A stretch of 64,000 bases of DNA from Haliotis asinina (lineage: Eukaryota; Mollusca; Gastropoda; Lepetellida; Haliotidae): the NCBI RefSeq assembly GCF_037392515.1, contig NC_090281.1, positions 47,406,645-47,470,644 on the forward strand. Reading direction: 5' to 3'. Shown here one piece after another: positions 46,872 through 59,056 of this stretch (its first letter is position 1; each line of letters starts with the position of its first letter). The notes under the pieces were generated by a model, which worked only from the letters and a program-made list of their open reading frames with translations, was not told where the DNA came from and did no database searches. The translations under genes were made by a program, and so were the position numbers.

Positions 46872-47690
46872 ATTCTGTTTGCCATGCAATATGGCCGCTC
46901 TCGTGTTTTAAACACAACAAATTCCATTGATCCTGAGTTCAAATCCCGTGCGCAGAGCGATACAAATCTCAGGTAGATCTTGTGGCAGTCTTTTTGGAAT
47001 TTATCAGGGCATGCATTGTATCGTTTGGCATTTCGGGGGTTGAATCATATTCAAGCTTAATGTATTCCGATAACACACATTGAATATGGACCATTTTGAC
47101 CTTGGAATGGCGCTGGTTTCGGCGTTACGCATGACCGTCCCTTTTGTTTGAAGTCCCACAAATCGGTGTAGCCTCTCAGAACCTTTAATAACATCCCCGG
47201 CAAACACAGTGATCGCTCGAGTCCACAATTCGCCCCTCCGTGTCAAACAAACCACCTGGGACAACCTTCTTATACCAAACAGGCCGTCGTAGAGTAGCCG
47301 CTGCCGCCACAACAACACCCTCGGTACGTCCCCGCGACGGTGATTGTTGTGTACAGTCATCCACGAGGCGATGAACGCTAGCTCCGTCACATTATCCGTC
47401 TTCCAGAGAATTCAGGGTCATTATATCAAAATAAGGTGTACGCTTTTGGCGCCCATCCGAGAGAACGGGAAGAAATATTCTTGCAATTATCATGAAATAT
47501 TTACTAACCAAGAAACCAATAATCTTATAACGCCATAATGACCAACATGTCTCTTGATTTGACATCAAATATTTACGTGGCTTTGTTGACAGATTATGTC
47601 CCCTGATTATTGCCCTGGCCTGTTTTCCAGGTGCATTATTCATGCATGAAATAAGCCTGAAACCCGTGCGGATGCTCTTACACGACCAAT
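46869..47690. other. GC-richer spacer with an unrecognised frame
   Basis: A 128-codon minus-strand frame (47390-47004) lies in a CpG-richer patch and has mixed composition. I see no domain, signal peptide or splice support. It could be an exon of an unknown gene, part of an old element, or chance. Confidence 0.3.
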
Positions 47691-47739
47691 CAGCATTAAC
47701 CTTTCATCACGGCAATACCGATCGTCAACTGCCCGTCTT

Positions 47740-47968
47740 CGTGTGACGTCATTGCTTCTTCAGTTTGCTGTATTTTGTTACGTAACCCGTAATTACGTCT
47801 TGACCCATGGCCTAGCACAACCGATAGTGATTTGAGGCTTTTGTGTATGAGACTAAAACTGAATTTAAACTTCAAATGGATGATGTCTAAAAAGGTAAAT
47901 CAAGGCATGATGGTTTGCCACCTATCAGGTAGAATAACATATGTTTTGTTTACCAGACGCTATTTAAG
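47740..47968 (+). promoter_or_regulatory. Candidate promoter, CRE and TATA-like box
   Basis: A full CRE (TGACGTCA) at 47744-47751, a TTACGTAA site near 47778, and TATTTAAG at 47961-47968 lie just ahead of the AAGATGGCG start at 47969. The TATA-like box is too close to the ATG to be a normal TATA box for it. Confidence 0.25.
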
Positions 47969-48029
47969 ATGGCGCCGCTCCAGTGTGCGCAAAACGGGAC
48001 TCGACATTTGAAAGCACTTGGTACAAACT
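47969..48029 (+). CDS. Candidate first coding exon
   Basis: Seen: AAGATGGCGCCGCTCCAG, a YY1-type motif overlapping the ATG, with A at -3. The frame reads MAPLQCAQNGTRHLKALGTN and reaches ACT|GTAAGT, a consensus donor, after 61 nt (phase 1). Known: AAGATGGCG just after the transcription start is a frequent promoter motif in animals. Inference: a short first exon of an unidentified plus-strand gene. The peptide has no recognisable domain or signal peptide, and the next exon was not found. Confidence 0.28.
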
Positions 48030-48159
48030 GTAAGTTATGTGGTTATGTTTTTTGAGTGTGTGGTTTTCGTGTTATTATTGCCTCTCCTCTACCCATCACT
48101 GCATTCTACTCCTCACAACCGCGAACACACCTCAGACAGAAACACATACACCTACTGGC

Positions 48160-48415
48160 GCGCACGCACGCACGCACGCACGCACACACGCACAAACACT
48201 CGAAGTTACCTCAAAGTCACACACACTTGCAAGGCATGCAGTCGCATTTGTAAAGACACACTCTCAAGCACGCACTCTTCAAGCTGCCACAAAGCCAAAC
48301 ATAGTGCATGACACACAGTCATATTCGTAAAGGCACACAGGGACAGGCACACGCACAAACACACGCACACGCACACGCACACGCACGCACGCACGCACAC
48401 AAGTCAGATGCAGAC
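48160..48415. repeat. ACGC/ACAC-rich low-complexity stretch
   Basis: ACGC runs at about 48161-48200 and ACGC/ACAC runs at 48340-48402, joined by sequence also rich in ACAC. Confidence 0.85.
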
Positions 48416-49097
48416 ACACACAGATCTGGCACGTCGCATATACCTCAAATCACAAGCGAGGATAGTCTGCAACAACGACAGTGACACCGCCGCCGCCGAC
48501 ATCCCGCTGAGCTGCTGTTGTTGCAGCTTCTAGCTCACTGTCAACATTGTACATTAGGGAATGTAAAAAAACAACAACACAAAGTCAAATGTTGAAGGGC
48601 TTATTTTAATGGATGGCCTAATATGTTAGATGCGACAACTTTATCACGACTTAATTCACGAGTAAAGATCTCCAAATCTGCTGCATCATTATCTTAAATC
48701 AGAAAGGATGGCATTTAATCAATCGTCATGATTTGATATTCAACAGGAGATTGTAAAACATTTGTCACATATTGAAAGGTTTACATCCCCGCCAGCCCGA
48801 CAACAAAGAACCCGACACAATCTGTTTACATATAAGTTTGACAGACATGACAATTTCCGTTTGACTGTCGAAATTGTGGACCTGATATTTTAAACGAGAC
48901 GAGAAAATAGACCTAGCGAAAAGTATTGGCTAAAACCTATTAGGTTACTATGACGTTTGATGGTTCGTGAAACATATTTATGTTGCCCCAACCTTTAGAA
49001 CCGCCTCGCCTTTCTAGCTTTTGTTTTAGGCGGTTGGTTTAAGACAACTTTGAACTGTTGCAACGACACAGTAGCTGGGCAAGATTTAACGCGGGAG
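48416..49097. other. Spacer, no gene seen
   Basis: Nothing recognised beyond a short CCG triplet run near 48489. Confidence 0.4.
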
Positions 49098-49450
49098 ACT
49101 GTGGAGTGGGCAAGACGTTAAAGTCTTCGCCCTTTACGAAGAAAACTCGAATTCGGTTCCAGACCAGGGTCAAATTAGATTAACACTTAGCCCCTGAATA
49201 AATATAATCTTGATAGTAACAAATAAACCAAATTTCCATTGAAAAGGAGCTCCAGTGTGTTGTGAGATACTGAACCTAGGCAAATTTAAATTCCCTTCGT
49301 TAGGGCTTTAGTATTTTAGGGAGGGCTAGGTATTAGGGAAAATAATATGGCTCAGGGACTGAGAGACAGACAGTGTGAAATGTGTGCAGCCCAGTTTTGC
49401 TGTCCCCCACCGTGATATTGCCTGGTTAATGCGAGAAGCTGTGTATAACT
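49098..49450 (+). repeat. Family B SINE split by a family C element
   Basis: A decayed B head (GTGGGCAAGACGTTAAAGTC, TCGAATTCGGTTCCAGACC) lies at 49098-49165. Family C sequence (CACTTAGCCCCTGAATAA, AAAAGGAGCTCCAGTGTG, GGCTCAGGGACTGAGAGACA) occupies about 49172-49370. The B body and tail (GTGTGCAGCCCAGTTTTGCT, CACCGTGATATTGCCTGG) resume at about 49378-49450. Confidence 0.65.
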
Positions 49451-49504
49451 TTATTCATTTGCACATAAGACAAAGCCATTGTTGTGAAATTCAAGACGAA
49501 TAAC

Positions 49505-49575
49505 TCTTTCTCTTTCTCTCTCTCTCTCTTTCTCTCATCTACATTGCTGTGCGTGAGGGGGGGGGGGGGGGGGGG
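49505..49575. repeat. CT tract and 19-base G run
   Basis: A CT/TTTCTC tract (49505-49540) is followed by an uninterrupted run of 19 G at 49557-49575. Confidence 0.95.
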
Positions 49576-50160
49576 TGTTGCTGGTGTCCGGAATGGATCC
49601 CGTGTGCCTTGGGGAGAACTACTGTTGCGTAAATAGGATAATCGCGTTGTTTGTCTACATTGCTACATTAGAGCAGCAAGCAATCACAATTGCACAATTG
49701 GTATTCCAAATTGGCCAGGATCTCGGCCAGTGTTTCTTGTCTATGTCGGTTGTGACTTGTTTCCATTCGAACAATTTATGTGAACAGAACGAACTAACGT
49801 TTAAAGGGGAAAAAGCTTTGGGAAAATTGGCACGCCCAGCCAATACCACTGTTAACTGTTTCAGGCTACATTTTTGAAGTTAATTTACAACTATGTGGAA
49901 CTTTTCTGCAGGCACTAGGCATTATGTGTTGGTGAAAGTGGACAAAATAGCGAAACTGGTCAGTAATATGGCGAGCTAAAATGGTTACCTCCAACAACCC
50001 TTCATGCTGATATGATGTCACTTATAGGATACGATGCTCATTGTCGTTACGAAATATCTACAGACCATGATGATGTTGATATATTTTCTGACTGTGGCTG
50101 AAAACAATATGCACTTGCAGTTTGTCCTGCATCACTAGTGAACCGACACACCCAGAGTTA
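49576..50160. other. Spacer, no gene seen
   Basis: A 100-codon plus-strand frame (49575-49877) begins in the G run and has no domain. Confidence 0.4.
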
Positions 50161-50755
50161 TGTCTCCAGGATTATTGCATCCACGATTACTGTCTCCAGG
50201 GTTACTGTCTCCATGGTTACTGACTACAGGATTACTGTCTCCAGGTTTACTGTCTCCAGGGTGACTATCTCCACGGTTACTAGTTCCACGGTTACTGTCT
50301 CCAGTGGTACTATGTCAAGGGTTTCTCAAGGGTTACTATACGCAGGGTTACCACATCTCCAGCGTTAATGTCTTCAATGGTATTCTCTGTCAGTCATACC
50401 ACGCGTGCTGTAACTCATCCAGCAAGTTAACATTTACCATTATGTCTCCCGGTTATAATGAAGATATGAAGGGTTGCTATATCTCGTTGGTTACTGTCTC
50501 CAGGGTTATTATCTCCTTGGCTACTGTCTCCAGGGTTACTGTCTCCAGGGTTATTATCCCCTTGGTTACTGTCTCAAGGGTTACTGTCTCCAGGGTTATT
50601 ATCTCCTTGGCTACTGTCTCAAGGGTTACTGTCTTCATGGTTACTGTCTGCCAAGTTAAGTACATCTCCAGGGTTACTGTCTCCAGGGTTACTATATCTC
50701 AGTCATGCCACACGTGATGTACCTCATTCAGCATTTATCATTATGTCTCCCGGTA
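50161..50755. repeat. 15-bp minisatellite with higher-order repeat
   Basis: Unit GTTACTGTCTCCAGG. Two blocks (50161-50345 and 50480-50700) are each followed by a related non-repetitive segment (CAGTCATACCACGCGTGCTG to ATTATGTCTCCCGGT at 50390-50454, and CAGTCATGCCACACGTGATG to the same end at 50700-50754). Frames through it stay open because 15 is divisible by 3; I do not treat them as genes. Confidence 0.93.
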
Positions 50756-53311
50756 GGAAAGAAGATCAAGATATTGACAACTTCGGGTGCAAAAAAAATA
50801 ATTGTTGACATTTACGCCATCATGTCATGTCCCGCAGGTTGACCTCGCTCAAGATGAAAGTGGTGAGGAGATGACATTGAGCACACGGTTTCACTGACAG
50901 TGAAAACATTTTTACGCCCCTGGTGGGATGTTCTATCAATAGTGCGACAGAGGTAATAGTCTCAACAGATAGTGACACGATGAGGAATGGAATCGGGATA
51001 GTCATGATGACGAGCGATCATGTAACCCACTCAGCTACCCTACACCCGTCAAACCCAACGAAAACCTTTAACTTGTGGTATTACAACTATCCGCGACAAC
51101 GCAACTCCGATATATCACAAACGATGTTCAAATATTCAGTCCTAAATGTGCCAGCAAACAGCTTTCGTTAATACTGCCGTTTAGTTTTCTGATGTAAATA
51201 TTGCAACACCTTTTAAGAACCTCGTATAGCAAACAAACTGAAAGTTCAGTTTAATAACAATGCTTAGCTGACCACGCCAAATTTAGCGGGGAGTGATGAA
51301 CTGCAAGCATAAATCTTAACATGAAGAGCTGAATTACGAATTAATGCTTGATATCCGAAAACGTATCTTATGGAACACTCGTAAATTCTATCAGAAATAT
51401 TTCAACAGAACCCAGTTTGCGTTAATTACTTCGAGGCAGCACTTTTACCACGCACGCTGTTATTGCGTAAAGAAATCATGTTTCAATCAAAATTCAAAAA
51501 ATCTAAAAGCATAATGATGGAGCTAATATTCCAAGTGTGAATATAAATTATGTTCTATCAAGTTTCGAGATAATGCAATTACATCGACTTTCAAGTTCAC
51601 TTTTCATTTCGTTTTCTAAATAATACGTCTGTTGACGTGTAAGGAGCACTAGTTAGGTCGAATTAAACAGGGCCTTTAGGCGCCTAATGCCACCAAACGT
51701 AATCAATCAACAGCGACGAGGTTTTGTTCAGAAGTTTTGCCACTTTGTGAAGATTGAAAGAGGTGTTTCAACCATTTCAAGTTGAGAAATACGTTTTTCC
51801 TAAGAATATCACTCTTACTATCCCAAATGATGGAGTAGCTAGCGCTGGCTTCAATCGTTACCAGGTTTTATGAAGACCTGACCGATGTAGCCCTTAAACT
51901 GTCAAAGCATATTTGCTTAAGGCGGTGCATGCGTAATAATTTACAAATAACAATGTCTTATTACAAAGATGAAGTTCGCAGGAAGAAATGTATTTACATA
52001 ATCAATATGTTTTTACATCATCTACTTAGAGGCACGTTGTGTGATAAATATTATAAGATACTGCCATTGCTCATGAATAAATTTTATTGTATTTTAGTCG
52101 TGATCGTACTGAGAGAAAGAGAGGTACGTGGTTGTGTCCACGGTCACAACTCAAATCAACTTCAGCTGCTCTGGCGGCGTAGAGAAGGTGAATGGGTGTC
52201 TGTGCTCGGCAAATCTACCTTACATTAACCCAGTGTTGGAAACTCTTGGTGCCTACATAATAACCTCACATGTTCCGTTGTCTTTGTTGATCCATCAATG
52301 AAACGATACCTGTACGATGAAATGCTTATTTTGTATGTTCCCCAGTGAACTGAGAACGTGCACTGGTCGTTTGCCGAAGCGATGCCACTGCGCCACCAAC
52401 GAAATCAAATATGGTTGAAGATATCATTATTCTGCAAGGATATCAGAAATGCATATAATTCTGATTACTGTTTTTTTCAACACTTGTCGATAAAAGTTTA
52501 AAAATCCGCTACATTCCTCATGTAATTAAATATTTGACTCGCTCGGTTGAGATCATCTCTGTGCGTTTTCCTGCTTCAACGTCAGCCGATTTTAGCGCTC
52601 TGGAGCTGTATGAAGTTTGTCCGATTCTACAAACGAATGCATTCTCGAGGCCCTTCCATTTACGCTTTCACTTCTTGCATATTACAATCTCAAAGTACGT
52701 GTCCAAAGCTAATAATAATAATTGATCCACTGATTCACAAGAAGCAACGCTTGGTTTTACGGCCTGTCCGCCATTACAGTGACAGGCTGACGTAACCTTT
52801 GACCTTGCACTGCCAGTCACCCGCTGTCCGAGGTCTTTGTGGTTCTGGGGGTAATTTAGTAAAGTATTTACACGTGCGATGACCACCGACCACAGGTCAC
52901 CATGTGGTCTGCGCGGACAATGACAGTTTCATGCTTCTCTCTGCACTGAGAGTGAATCTCGATAAGCAGCCTTATGAGTGCCCTGACGGAAGAATTGAAA
53001 CAACGGTCGCATCTTATCACGGGATCCGTTAAAATATTTTCATACCCCGCTCTTGACTTCACACATTCTTCGTATTGTTGAGAAATCATGGCGGAGTGTC
53101 TTTGTTCCTGGACCAAGGTTAATGGCTTAACCTCGACTAATTCTGGAGAAACTAAGTGGTTTCATTAATATGCAAGTACTTGCCATAGACGTGATAATGG
53201 CAATTCTAAAATCATGTCAGCGTGACGTGCTATAAAATATGCTTTTCAAGACTTTTAGTCAACCTTCTTTCAAAACTAAAGTTGACCATAAAATAAATAA
53301 TATTTAGATCC
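50756..53311. other. Spacer, no gene seen
   Basis: About 2.5 kb without a recognisable exon or repeat. A fragment at about 51005-51045 (GCGATCATGTAACCCACTC, AGCTACCCTACAC) may be a decayed SINE head in minus orientation. A 99-codon plus-strand frame (51929-52228) has no domain. Confidence 0.4.
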
Positions 53312-53442
53312 AGGTAGGATTTCCCACATGGGTGCAATGTGTGAAGCCCATGTCTGGTGTTCCGCAGCGTGATATTGCTACTGAATACTCACTCACTCAC
53401 TCACTCCGAACGCCTTAACCACTAGGCCCTTCCGTTGCCCCT
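53312..53442. repeat. Chimeric family B: plus tail joined to inverted head
   Basis: 53312-53404 is the 3' part of family B in plus orientation (TTTCCCACATGGGTGCAATG, TGTGAAGCCCATGTCTGG, ACTC tail). It is followed at once by CCGAACGCCTTAACCACTAG and GCCCTTCCGTTGCCCC, the family B head in reverse complement, with no second body. Confidence 0.75.
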
Positions 53443-54784
53443 GGTGGTGATCAAACCTGTTTTTTAAAAAGGCCTATCCAAACGCCATCGGTGTAACAGT
53501 GAATCGTTTCAGTTACGATTCTCTGTTTCACTTGTACATTTCAGTGTCGAAGCGGTTCCAATACCGTGACGGTAGTAGTCTTGTGGTATCATCCTCTTGT
53601 TCGTCCCGACCACATTCCGGTGCTGTTGTACAAACCAACATCAGAGGTACGACTATTGTGAATCTATGTTAAAGTATGGCAATTACGATCTCACCAGCTT
53701 TAAGATTGCTCTGTACAACGTGAGACCATTGTACGTAGAGACATTCTTGGGGGCTGTTCTTGGCGTCCACCGTCATGGTATCCAATAATTTTACAAGAAA
53801 ATACATGATCTCAGTAAGTGGTACCTTCAGTATGTTATCATCTAAATTTATTCTACTTGCCATTTTTTTGTACACGTTTGTCGTATGTTTTGTTTCACAT
53901 GCTTATAATTGTAGTACATTAGATATATTCCTGAATACACACGCTAAAATAAACGTGTTTGAGGACATTTACGATCTGAAATGGAATTAGCAATTTCTCA
54001 TTCTTAAGACTTCAATTTCCCAAATGATTTTCATTATCAAAGAACTGTTTGAACCCTGTTATTGTTTACGTACAAACAAACCCTCGTATATCTAACGATT
54101 CCCACTAGAAAACAATAATTGATAATCTCATCTGGAGTCGATTCCAAGTCGCGACAAATGTCAACACCACCAGCCCTCTTGTCGTCAACGGTCTGTCATT
54201 CAACGCTTCGACATCGAATCGATTAAGTCCTTTCAATACGGATGGAAACACAAGGGCTCGAAATCGGTGTTCTTAAACAAAAAATAGAATTGATCGGCCA
54301 AACTCTAGAATTGTAGTGGATGATGGAATCAATGCGAAGCTAAGGTTCGTGGGTTTAGACAGGTACATAAACTGCCGAGATTTTGAATAAAACATTTCAT
54401 TGTCTACGAATGTAAATGTGAAAGTTTTATCAGTGCGGTATCTCGGGAACGAAGTCATGCATTTATGTGATGCGGTGAGGTTAACCCTGTCACATGTCAC
54501 TGACTAACGTGCAGTTTTCTCCAGTTCTGTTCTTCTGGAAGGCTCTTGGTCGGTCCTGTGTTCGAAGCTCTATTTAGGCGTATATAAAGTCAGTTAGCGC
54601 CAGAAATACGAACAGGTGTTAAACAGAAACAGTGACGTTCTTCTCTGTGTTATAATTATCACATACCCTTCGTGGATCTAGTAACACATAGAAAGCGCAT
54701 ATGATCATCATATCAATTCCCAAAATTGGCGTCTTGGGAAAGGTGCTATAGCCAGATTTCACTCAGCCCCTTTGGCGATTCACT
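53443..54784. other. Spacer, no gene seen
   Basis: Short opposing frames at 53597-53990 and 54273-54500 lack domains. Confidence 0.4.
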
Positions 54785-55165
54785 GTGAGATGAGACCCTC
54801 TGTCACGATAGTGTATGTGACTATTCCCACTGTCACGATACCCTATGTCACGATGTTGTTTGAGACTGTTCCCACTGTTACGATACCCTGTGTGATGATG
54901 CTGTATGCGACTATTTCCTCTGTCTCGATGATGTATGTGACTCTTCCCTCTGTCGCGATGCTGTACGAGACTATTCCCACTGTTACGATACCCTCTGTGA
55001 TGACACGACGCTGTATGCGACTATTACCTCTGTTGTGACACTTTCTGTCACGACGGGTATGTGACTATTCCCTGTTGTACGATTCCCCCTGTTACGATAC
55101 CCTCTGTCACGATGGGGGTATGTGAGTGTTCCCTTTGTTACGATACTCTCTGTGACGATACCCTC
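54785..55165. repeat. Degenerate 15-bp minisatellite
   Basis: Made of 15-mers such as CACTGTTACGATACC, CTCTGTGATGATGCT and GTATGTGACTATTCC in variable order. Similar units recur at spacings of about 30, 45 and 50 bp. An 88-codon frame through it is a consequence of the 15-bp period. Confidence 0.88.
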
Positions 55166-56152
55166 TGTCTATACTCACGTTAATCTCCACGGGGATCATA
55201 ACTCAACATGCATATTGCCAGATTAATGATGTACACAGTTGCATTAAATGAAGAAAACGACAGCAATATGTCTGGGGGACACGAGATGTCAGTCTCAGGG
55301 AGATCACATACATCGTCATCTTCATGTTTGCTGCAAGGCCCCTGCGGATTTAGCCGTTAAGATTCGAATAACAATAGATTACTTTTAAGGCTGTTTCTTT
55401 GAGTCAACAGGATTTGTGTATATCAAAGTTCGTTGTCCTTGCGTCCGTTTTTACAAGAAGAAATAATGATATTTGATCTCAGACGAGGCGTTATTGATAC
55501 ACCTGTGATGTATCTATTGATTTCTGCCTTTAACGCTTCGTCGCACCGAATGATCGTCAAGACAATGTTTATCGCTCACAACTCTCACATCATGATATCC
55601 CAAGAGCAGGGCGCACAGTGCATCTCTTGTACATGATACTGTAGACTGTGCAGAAAAAACACCATCCGATATATATTCACAGAGCGTATCAGAAACTGGA
55701 GTTGTTTCCCTTATGTATGACAGGAAAATGTGATTCTGGGTTCTACTCCTGATTAGGTTCTGGGTTTGTCGGTACCATACATGTCGTTGTGGGTTAAAAT
55801 TTAAAAATTAAGATGTGAAATTTACCAGAGGTTTTCATACAGTCAGCGACGTCGTGATATGACATTGCGAATATCGGTCTCCATGAATGAAATGTAGACT
55901 GAGCTCAAATAGTAAGCAAACACCTGAAACACGATTAAATGGAATTTATCTACTATCAATGAACTCTTCCCATCGACTAACATGTTAAAACATAAAGATC
56001 GGTCAAGTCATCTATAACACCAGAGAATTATGTAATATTATTTCATTGTAACAGGAAAGCTCTTCGATCACACTTCTCAATATCATTGTTAAGTGATCAT
56101 TAACTCAAAATTGAAACTGGTAAATAACTACAAAACCTGCAACCCCACTAGA
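55166..56152. other. Spacer, no gene seen
   Basis: Nothing recognised. Confidence 0.4.
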
Positions 56153-56345
56153 GGTAGTGAGTCGAGTTTTACGCCGCACTCAACAATATTCCAGCTAATT
56201 GGCGGTGTCTGGATCAGACAATCAGGTGATCAACAACATGAGCATCGATCTGCGCAATTAGGAACCGATGACATGTAAAGCAAATCAGCGGGCCTTACCA
56301 CCCGATCCCATTAGTCGACTTTTGAGACAAGCACAATCGCCTTGG
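56153..56345 (-). repeat. Family A repeat
   Basis: GAGTTTTACGCCGCACTC, AACAATATTCCAGCTAATTG, ATCAACAACATGAGCATCG, TAGGAACCGATGACATG and CCACCCGATCCCATTAGTCG, in reverse order. A short block after TTGGCGGT is deleted. Confidence 0.88.
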
Positions 56346-57403
56346 AGCAGGAAGTCTGGGAATGTGAAACGATTACACAAGAGGAGGTGGAGATTTGGTC
56401 CCTGTATGCTTGTTTCCGTGTTTCCGAAGATGCATGGAAATGGGCATATCTGTAACGTTCATCAATAGAAGCGCACATACACGGGACTCGCATGCGTCTC
56501 CACACTCACGCACGTGCGTTCACACAGGCTCTCCTTTCGCTACACGCACGAACGTTCATGTGCCATGTGCACATTTTCTTTGATTCCGTGGTTGCAGCAT
56601 CACAGGCGATGTGCATTTGAGTGGGAACGAGCAAGACATTGGCCTACATTTCTGTCAACGCAAATATATTCGTCAGAAGGCTTGAGTAATTCTCACCATG
56701 GGATTTGGGGTCAGGATGATCGCCTTGAATCCAATGCTTGGCGTAAGAACCGACTTCAAAGTCGGCGGTGGACTCAATGAATTATCTGATTTTGTTTTAT
56801 CGTTCGTCGATCGTTGTTCGTGCCTTTATCCTCGTCGTTATCGTCCTCATTCAAAGAAACAGGCTGGCCTTCACAAAGATCGAATAATTCTAATTGTAGC
56901 GTAAGAACACTGCACTCGCTCACTCTTAATGAAAACTCAGGTATGGGCTTAAGACCATTTCCAAATAAATGAATAACTTAGGTTACTAGCTGACAACTAT
57001 GGTGACGAGAAATCAGAGTATGATCTGTGGTATTTGAACCCTCAACAAACGGATTGTTGCTAGTGTCTCGATCAGCCTTGGGTCGTATGACCCAGCACCC
57101 ACCCATTCTTTCTCCTCCGCGTATGCAAACAACACTAACTGAAGCATTCCCTGTGAGGAGGGGATTTCAGGCGTAGAATAACTGTCCGTTGCGTTTGAAT
57201 TAATACTGGATTTGTTATATTTCATATGTATTTGATGACATCATCAAGTGCAAGTGCATGTTTCGAGCACGGGAGGTAATAGTTGACCTTTCAGAGAGAT
57301 TCACGTATTTATTCCTTACAGGGATGGATGGGTTGATTTGGATGCATTCCGTTGAATCGTAAATACATGTTCATTTCATATCATCAGCTATGTGACTGAC
57401 ACG
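56346..57403. other. Spacer, no gene seen
   Basis: Several overlapping 60-90 codon frames at 56268-56904, in a moderately GC-rich stretch, without domains. Confidence 0.35.
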
Positions 57404-57435
57404 TGTATATATCAATCACATGGTTGATATATACA
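57404..57435. repeat. Perfect 12-bp hairpin
   Basis: TGTATATATCAA and TTGATATATACA flank an 8-base loop. No target duplication or second copy seen. Confidence 0.8.
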
Positions 57436-58236
57436 ACACATCCTACATTCCCACGCCGCGGAAGATTTCGATTTCACATGCGAGCGGGAGCCATCCGTCA
57501 AGAAGACCCAGTCTTTGTTGATACACGGTGGCTTTGATTGCTGACAGATTTAAGCTTTATAAAAACATTTTGAAATTAACGATCTTGACCGTTTGATGGA
57601 TGGCAACGGTCACTGATCGGTCGAGGAGGGTCTTGCATGAAGACTTTAATGGCAGGAAATGATTGTTTGAACTCTTCAGGAATGTTGTCGTCTCCCAGAG
57701 TCGCAAGAATGGCTGAGTTCCAATCGTTAGACGAATTATTACAGAAATGAAATGAAAAGCACATTGGTTCAAGAGTTTATTGATCTGAGCCAATACTCTA
57801 CCTGTAACGAAGCGGAGCGATATTTGGCAGGTAGTTGGTTGGTTGGGTCTGACATTTGAAGTTACTCGGCACTCTCACCCGATTAAACCATACTTACATA
57901 AATCTGATATGGAGCAATGATGGTCGAATAAACCTTGAAATATCAATAGATGAACTGCACCAAAAAGAGGTTAATAGCAAAAAATGTTTAGAATCAATAC
58001 ACTAAACTGTCGCTGAGTTGGTGTAAGGCTTAATGCACTTATCAGACTTTCAATACCGGTTTGACGTAAACTTTTCTGAATGGCTCTGTAAATATTCATC
58101 TTTTAAAGTTTTCTACTCAAGGCATTTTAAAATATAACTAGTCATAGAACAGTGTGGATTCTTTCATAATACTTTGTGGTACCTGTGCCACCCGTTTCGT
58201 TCATATTACAATATTTCATTTGTCTTGCCATGACAC
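57436..58236. other. Spacer with a protein-like minus frame
   Basis: The minus strand at 57764-57576 reads MCFSFHFCNNSSNDW... with ATLGDDNIPEEFKQSF in the middle. It looks protein-like, but I recognise no family and no splice sites fit well. Confidence 0.25.
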
Positions 58237-58396
58237 TGAATGAATAAGATTTTACGTCACATTCAGCAATATTCCAGCAATATCACTACGGTGGGCACCA
58301 GAAATGGACTTCACACCTGGTACTTATGCGGGGAATAGAACCCGAGTCTTCGACTTGATGAACGAACGCTTAAACAGCAGGGCCACCCACCCACCC
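58237..58396 (-). repeat. Family B SINE, near full length
   Basis: GATTTTACGTCACATTCAGC, CCAGCAATATCACTACGG, AGAAATGGACTTCACACC, GAACCCGAGTCTTCGAC and ACGAACGCTTAAACAGCAG, in reverse order. Confidence 0.85.
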
Positions 58397-59056
58397 CTCG
58401 CATAACAGATTAAAATTTGCTAAAATGCAAACATCAGCTGTCGTTTAACTCATGTTGAGTTCTTTTATAGTAGATTTATGTCATTTATCTTCACAATACA
58501 ACTACATTTGACATCAAATGTTAATTCCGGTGAATAAAAGGCCCTTCGGAAACTGGTTATTATACCCACTTACAACCAGGTGCATCAGTTGGATAAAATG
58601 GCAGTGGTGATATGGATAATCGTCTCATCATAGTGTACTTCGGGAAATGTTTGTAGTTTTTGTGTCAAAGCAGATTCATTCTCTCATATGATCAAGATCA
58701 CAATGAACATTCCATGCGATAAAATAAGTTACCGTTGCAGAACACTGAATGCTATGTCATTCCACCATGGTCACACGGGGCTTAATTAATCGCCTTCAGC
58801 ACGTGCAACGTTAATGACCCCTTCCTGTACCTCCTGCCTTCTATGTCTGACAAGTTAGTCTAGCGATGCTGATCACTCGTGGACATATTCCAGCTGACCA
58901 TCAATCACTGAGGTTAATTACAGCTTGTCAGAATTGGTCAATCCAGAACGGACAACGTACACCTGAGTTGGAATCAGCGTCTTGGGCAGGGACTTGACGT
59001 GCTTCCTTCCTCATCCTATATCTATCATACATTGACGTTTCCCAGCACCCCCAGGG
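58397..59056. other. Spacer, no gene seen
   Basis: Nothing recognised. Confidence 0.4.

Noticed and set aside
46632..46942. Frames with SLSLSL and RERERE runs on both strands
   Set aside because: They are translations of the GA microsatellite.
47004..47390. 128-codon minus-strand frame as a gene
   Set aside because: It sits in GC-richer DNA and has mixed composition, but there is no recognisable domain, splice context or supporting neighbour.
50138..50717. Open frames of 76 and 137 codons with a TVSRV-type five-residue repeat
   Set aside because: All forward frames and a reverse frame are open across a 15-bp minisatellite; nothing suggests a start, splice or selection.
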